Source of the DNA: Mycolicibacterium moriokaense | Lineage (GTDB): Bacteria > Actinomycetota > Actinomycetes > Mycobacteriales > Mycobacteriaceae | DNA: 37,685 nt | Assembly (NCBI RefSeq): GCF_003201655.1 | Contig: NZ_QJJU01000010.1 | Coordinates: 1-37,685 of the forward strand | Reading direction: 5' to 3' | Shown here: piece after piece, positions 34,162-37,685 of the stretch | How the letters are laid out: each line of letters begins with the position of its first letter | Numbering within the stretch: the stretch's first letter is position 1 | Position numbers and translations under genes: made by a program | Notes under the pieces: model-generated | Databases searched by the model: none | Seen by the model: only the letters and a program-made list of their open reading frames with translations | Told to the model about the DNA's origin: nothing

Positions 34162-35014
34162 CAGACTGCTCGACGGCCGCGGCGCCGTCGTCGTCGGCGG
34201 ATCCCGCGGCGTCGGTCTGGCAGTGGCCGAGCTGCTGGCCGCCCAGGGTGCAGGAGTCGTGGTCAACGGACGCGACGCCGATGCGGCGACCGAAGCGGCC
34301 CGAGGCATTGCAAGGGCTGTCGCATTTCCTGGCTCACCCGCTGACCCGGCAGTCGCGAATGCGCTCATCGACACCTGCGTGCAGGAGTTCGGCAGGGTCG
34401 ACGTCCTGGTGAACTGTGCGGGCACCGCCGGGCTGGCCAGCGAGTCGATCCTCACGGCCACCAGCGCACAATTCCGCGACCTGCTCGACGCCCATCTTGG
34501 CACCGCGTTCGAGACGTGCCGCGTCGCCGCCCCGCACATGATCGCGCAGGGTGGCGGATCCATCATCAATACAAGCTCGTTCGCGTTCCTCGGCGACTAC
34601 GGCGGGACCGGCTATCCGGCGGGCAAGGGTGGCGTCAACGGGCTGACGCTTGCGATCGCCGCCGAACTCAAGGAGCACGGTGTGCGCGCGAACGTGGTGT
34701 GCCCGGGTGCGAAGACCCGGCTGTCGACGGGTCCGGATTACGAGGCGCACATCATCGCGTTGAACCACCGAGGCCTACTCGACGAGGTGAGCATGCAGGC
34801 CGCCCTAGACGCCCCGCCGCCCGAGTACGTCGCGCCGACGTACGCCTACCTCGCAGGCGATCTCGCCAAGGACACCACAGGTCAGATCTTCATCGCAGCG
34901 GGCGGTTTCGTCGGCCGCTTCGACCGGCAAAAGCCGTCACTCCTTGGTTACCGCGACCACCACGACTCACCGCCATGGTCGGTCGACGAGATCCACGCAA
35001 TGATTACGCGCTGA
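34157..35014 (+). CDS. Short-chain dehydrogenase/reductase with probable ATT start
   Basis: 285 residues if started at ATT 34157 (reading (M)SRLLDGRGAVVVGG). The NAD(P) motif GGSRGVG lies at about 14-20, with NCAGTAG, catalytic Ser in NTSSFAF, YPAGK and VVCPGAKTRL behind. No ATG, GTG or TTG precedes this motif in frame; the first, GTG 34223, would delete it. ATT 34157 overlaps the preceding TAG as an ATTAG, the geometry of the ATGA overlaps elsewhere here, and AAGGA lies directly upstream. CTG 34166 is the alternative. This gene is not in the M. tuberculosis order as I remember it. It overlaps the glycosyltransferase end by 11 bases. Confidence 0.8.
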   Translation: MSRLLDGRGAVVVGGSRGVGLAVAELLAAQGAGVVVNGRDADAATEAARGIARAVAFPGSPADPAVANALIDTCVQEFGRVDVLVNCAGTAGLASESILTATSAQFRDLLDAHLGTAFETCRVAAPHMIAQGGGSIINTSSFAFLGDYGGTGYPAGKGGVNGLTLAIAAELKEHGVRANVVCPGAKTRLSTGPDYEAHIIALNHRGLLDEVSMQAALDAPPPEYVAPTYAYLAGDLAKDTTGQIFIAAGGFVGRFDRQKPSLLGYRDHHDSPPWSVDEIHAMITR

Positions 35015-36221
35015 AAACCCGCCTCAGCGCGACGAATCGGACCAGCGTCGCCACCAGGTTGGCCGCCACGAGCACCGAGAGTTCCACGCCCTTGCCGACC
35101 GTCGGGTCGAAGCGGTGCAGCACGAACAGTGAGCCGCTGGTGATCGCCAGCCCGAACATGAACACCAGTAGGCCGGACAACTGATGGCGCGCCACGCCGG
35201 TGCGCCCGTGAATACCGAATGTGAATGCCCGGTTGGCCGCGGTGTTGGCGATCGCGGTCAGCAACAGTGCGGTCAGGTTCGCGGCCTGCGCGCCCATCGC
35301 GGGGTGAAGCAACAGATACAGCAAGGCAAACGCAAGAGTGCTTGCAATGCCGACGATGCCGAACCGGACCATCTGCCCGACCATGCCTTGCGGCACACCG
35401 GGTACCAGCGGCTCGCGGCCCAGGCTGCGCTGCAACTCCCGCAGCGGCAGCGCACCGGTGGCCAGCGCGCGACCCACCCGCCAGCAGCCCTTGAGGTCGT
35501 TGATCGCGGTGTTGATGATGTCGACGCGTGAGTCGGGGTCGTCGACCCAGTCGACCGGCACCTCGTGGATGCGCAGCCCGGCACGCTCGGCGATCACCAG
35601 CAGCTCGGTGTCGAAGAACCAGCCGGTATCGACGACAAGCGGCAGCAGTTGTCGCGCCACGTCGGCGCGCACGGCCTTGAAGCCGCATTGCGCGTCGGAG
35701 AAGCGCGCTCCCAGCACGCCACGAAGAATCAAATTGTAACTGCGCGAGACGAATTCACGTTTTGGACCGCGCACCACCCGTGATGACGCCGCCAGCCGGG
35801 AACCGATCGCAACGTCGGAGTGGCACGAGATCAGCGGCGCGACAAGCGGCATCAACGCCGACAGATCGGTGGACAGATCGACATCCATGTAGGCCACTAC
35901 GTCCGCCTGCGAGGACATCCACGCGGTGTACAGGGCGCCGCCGCGGCCTTTGGCGTCGAGGTGGATGACGTCGACGTCGGGCAGCTCGTCGGCCAACGCC
36001 TGCGCCACCGCCAGCGTGCTGTCGGTGCTGGCGTTGTCGGCAATGGTGATTTGCGACGGGTAGGGCACCTCGGTTGCCAGGAAGTGATGCAGCCGGCGGA
36101 CGCTGCCCGGAAGGTGGTGTTCTTCGTTGTACACCGGGATCACGATGTCGAGGACATACGTGCGCGTGGCATCGAGGCGTGGAGCCACCTCGGCCGGACG
36201 GCAACCCGCCAGGTCGGTCAT
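35004..36221 (-). CDS. Family 2 glycosyltransferase fused to a GtrA membrane domain
   Basis: 405 residues. Residues about 24-250 are a GT2 domain: [20 protein letters not shown], and YMDVDLSTD with the metal-binding Asp cluster, then CGFKAVR and [11 protein letters not shown], all like dolichyl/polyprenyl-phosphate glucose or mannose synthases. Residues about 280-400 carry four membrane helices of the GtrA family ([18 protein letters not shown], then [12 protein letters not shown]), thought to flip polyprenyl-phosphate sugars. A single protein may thus make and translocate a lipid-linked sugar for the cell envelope. The HIT gene is divergent with a gap of about 70 bases. Confidence 0.92.
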   Translation of the reverse strand: MTDLAGCRPAEVAPRLDATRTYVLDIVIPVYNEEHHLPGSVRRLHHFLATEVPYPSQITIADNASTDSTLAVAQALADELPDVDVIHLDAKGRGGALYTAWMSSQADVVAYMDVDLSTDLSALMPLVAPLISCHSDVAIGSRLAASSRVVRGPKREFVSRSYNLILRGVLGARFSDAQCGFKAVRADVARQLLPLVVDTGWFFDTELLVIAERAGLRIHEVPVDWVDDPDSRVDIINTAINDLKGCWRVGRALATGALPLRELQRSLGREPLVPGVPQGMVGQMVRFGIVGIASTLAFALLYLLLHPAMGAQAANLTALLLTAIANTAANRAFTFGIHGRTGVARHQLSGLLVFMFGLAITSGSLFVLHRFDPTVGKGVELSVLVAANLVATLVRFVALRRVFSA

Positions 36222-36294
36222 GGCGTCTACGGTCTACGAGCAAGCTGCTACCCCACTGCGCCGCTGCTGGGAGCTTGCTGGAATGCTCGTGCGC

Positions 36295-36699
36295 ATGGCG
36301 ACCGTGTTCACCAAGATCATCAACGGGGAGCTGCCCGGCCGGTTTGTCTACGAGGACGACGACATCGTGGCGTTCTTGACCATCGCGCCGATGACACACG
36401 GCCACACGCTGGTCGTTCCTCGCGCCGAGATCGACCAGTGGCAGGACATCGAGCCCGCCGTGTTCGGCCGCATCATGGAGGTCTCGCAGCTGATCGGCAA
36501 GGCCGTGTGCAGGGCGTTCGGTGTCGAGCGTGCCGGTGTGATCATCGCGGGGCTCGAGGTGCCGCACCTACACGTGCACGTCTTCCCGGCCCGCAACCTG
36601 AGCGACTTCGGGTTCGCCAACGTCGACAACAACCCGTCGCCGGAGTCGCTCGACGAGGCGCAGGCGAAGATCAAAGAGGCGCTGGCTCAACTCACGTGA
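36295..36699 (+). CDS. HIT-family nucleotide hydrolase (Rv0759c-like)
   Basis: 134 residues from ATG 36295; ATG 36283 and GTG 36289 are alternatives. The N-terminal [18 protein letters not shown] and the active-site HLHVHVFP (His-x-His-x-His) place it in the HIT superfamily, Hint branch: hydrolases of nucleoside phosphoramidates and related nucleotides. The second strand block [14 protein letters not shown] is also typical. The C-terminal 20 residues form a helix. The place next to the isomerase-like protein fits M. tuberculosis Rv0759c, though an SDR and a glycosyltransferase are inserted between them here. Confidence 0.93.
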   Translation: MATVFTKIINGELPGRFVYEDDDIVAFLTIAPMTHGHTLVVPRAEIDQWQDIEPAVFGRIMEVSQLIGKAVCRAFGVERAGVIIAGLEVPHLHVHVFPARNLSDFGFANVDNNPSPESLDEAQAKIKEALAQLT

Positions 36700-36809
36700 C
36701 CGGCGCGTCCGCGATCCGCGATTCTAGCGCGCTGACGTGCAACTCGAAGGCTTGAGCGGACTTTCGCTGGGCATCGGCCTCGATATTCATGTTCCAATCG
36801 CATCCACCT

Positions 36810-37586
36810 TCACGACCGGTCCATCGTGCGGTCTGACCGCAGCACTCCCTGACGGCCGTGGCCGGAATGCCTGGGCAAGCCCACCGCTCCTTGTGAAAGG
36901 CGTGACCCTGGGAGCACAGAATCTTGTCCGCGCGTCGGCCCTTCGGGCTTCGTGCTGCCCCAAATGTCGTGCGAGTGCTGGTCGCCCAGCATCGCGCGGG
37001 AAACAGCCCCGCGTCGGACGGCATCATTGGCCAGTGCGACCCGACGCCCTCCCTCGGTGGGGACACCGAATTTTTCATACAAGTTTTGCAGATGCTGTTT
37101 GATGGCCGCCTCTGTAACGAATAGCTCGCTAGCAATCCGCTGGATCGAAGCGGGTTGGGCGAAATGATCGCCGGAGACCAACGGCCGACACAAGGCCACG
37201 AGGACGTCTAGTTCGCGCGGAGTCAAGCGCGGACGAAGCTGGACGCGCTCGTCAGATTCCGTAATGTCATCAGCCGTTGCGTTGTTGGCTTGCGTTGCCT
37301 GCCAGAAGATCAACCGTGAATTGCCGAGGCGCAACTCGTCTCCAGAACGCAGAACCCGTTCTGCAGTGATCTTTTCTCCGTTCACATAGATGCCATTGCG
37401 ACTACCCAGATCCCGTATCGACCAAGCGCACCCGAAGTTCTCCAAGACGGCATGCACGCGTGAGACGGTGGCGTCTTGGTCGAGCGATATCACACTGCTT
37501 GAGAGCTTGCCGACGGTTACTCGTTGGCCGGTTAGCGCGATCAGCTGCCGTCCTGATGGTCTGCAGACTTCGAGGTGGGAAGACAT
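36810..37586 (-). CDS. FHA-domain protein with LuxR-type helix-turn-helix
   Basis: 258 residues. The FHA domain (about 8-95) shows TVSRVHAVL and DLGSRNGIYVNG, the phosphothreonine-binding Ser-Arg-x-x-His and Asn-Gly residues. At about 118-195 lies a LuxR/GerE-like DNA-binding segment: LTPRELDVLVALCRP, then ASIQRIASELFVTEAAIKQHLQNLYEKFG in part. It could link Ser/Thr kinase signals to transcription. The last 50 residues have no recognisable fold, and another frame over the same DNA looks at least as protein-like, so the true C-terminus is uncertain. It starts 12 bases after the stop of the partial gene upstream. Confidence 0.85.
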   Translation of the reverse strand: MSSHLEVCRPSGRQLIALTGQRVTVGKLSSSVISLDQDATVSRVHAVLENFGCAWSIRDLGSRNGIYVNGEKITAERVLRSGDELRLGNSRLIFWQATQANNATADDITESDERVQLRPRLTPRELDVLVALCRPLVSGDHFAQPASIQRIASELFVTEAAIKQHLQNLYEKFGVPTEGGRRVALANDAVRRGAVSRAMLGDQHSHDIWGSTKPEGPTRGQDSVLPGSRLSQGAVGLPRHSGHGRQGVLRSDRTMDRS

Positions 37587-37598
37587 ATCGAGTTCCGG

Positions 37599-37685
37599 TT
37601 AGGTGTGGATGAGTTGGTCGGGTTCGGCCGCCGGGGTGGGTGGCGGTGGTGCGGTTTGGGGTTGGGGGCCGCGGCGCAGCCGTGC
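37599..37685 (-). CDS. C-terminal end of a gene running in from the right
   Basis: The last 28 residues and a TAA stop (37601-37599) are visible: an Arg-rich start (ARLRRGP) followed by a Pro/Ala-rich tail (TAPPPPTPAAEPDQ). Such tails are common in mycobacterial proteins, including DUF222/HNH-type proteins, but no domain is in view. It may form an operon with the FHA-LuxR-type gene. Confidence 0.55.
   Translation of the reverse strand, partial: ARLRRGPQPQTAPPPPTPAAEPDQLIHT

Overview
The window looks like a chromosomal segment of a mycobacterium, most likely a fast-growing, environmental Mycolicibacterium-type species. Over about 30 kb the gene order matches, in mirror image, the Mycobacterium tuberculosis block Rv0759c to Rv0782: HIT protein, ketosteroid-isomerase-like protein, adhB, Rv0762c, ferredoxin, cyp51, Rv0765c, cyp123, TetR, aldA, Rv0769, Rv0770, Rv0771, purD, Rv0774c, Rv0775, Rv0776c, purB, cyp126, purC, ptrB. 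This match comes from remembered family members and gene order; no database was searched. Coding DNA is G+C rich (68% in one 60-base sample by my count), while 1981-2220 is only 50%.

Layout. 1-3.5 kb is an accessory edge: a SAM methyltransferase, a small proline-rich exported protein, a low-G+C gap, a two-helix membrane protein with a tRNA-Trp-like sequence directly upstream, and an unknown 188-residue protein. 3.8-4.9 kb holds a TetR gene divergent from a DoxX-like membrane protein. 4.8-7.8 kb carries ptrB (intact) and purC. 7.9-9.4 kb has a membrane protein, a large stem-loop and a frameshifted DUF559-type gene. 9.4-13.4 kb is a translationally coupled purB-cyp126-ridA-TDT transporter operon. 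Divergent from purB lies a DUF429 (RNase H-like) protein fused to a (p)ppGpp synthetase domain, the architecture of M. smegmatis RelZ/MS_RHII-RSD, followed by a stand-alone DUF429 paralogue. 16-19 kb has TetR, a Tat-exported esterase and purD.

19-21.7 kb is a module not in the M. tuberculosis order as I remember it: a dimethylargininase-like enzyme, a CYP125-like P450 and a TetR regulator. 21.7-27.6 kb is a minus-strand catabolic operon (aldehyde dehydrogenase, SDR, hydroxyisobutyrate-dehydrogenase-like enzyme, carboxymuconolactone-decarboxylase-like protein, an unknown 408-residue protein, a dienelactone hydrolase and a small protein). Divergent from it is a plus-strand operon: TetR-cyp123-SDR-cyp51-ferredoxin-NTF2-like protein, then adhB, a ketosteroid-isomerase-like protein and another SDR. 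Matching GGACA-N2-TGTCC palindromes sit at both divergent starts, so one TetR probably controls both arms. The gene set (three P450s in this half, ferredoxin, alcohol and aldehyde dehydrogenases, three SDRs, isomerase fold) suggests oxidation of sterols or other lipids. The right end has a GT2-GtrA glycosyltransferase, a HIT hydrolase, an FHA-LuxR-type regulator and the end of one more gene.

The most interesting points are the RelZ-like fusion (with Ser where the synthetase motif normally has Glu) and its tandem paralogue beside purB; the tRNA-like sequence touching a ribosome binding site; the paired TetR operators; five starts with a -10 box exactly six bases upstream, implying leaderless mRNAs; a probable ATT start; and two genes each apparently missing one base.
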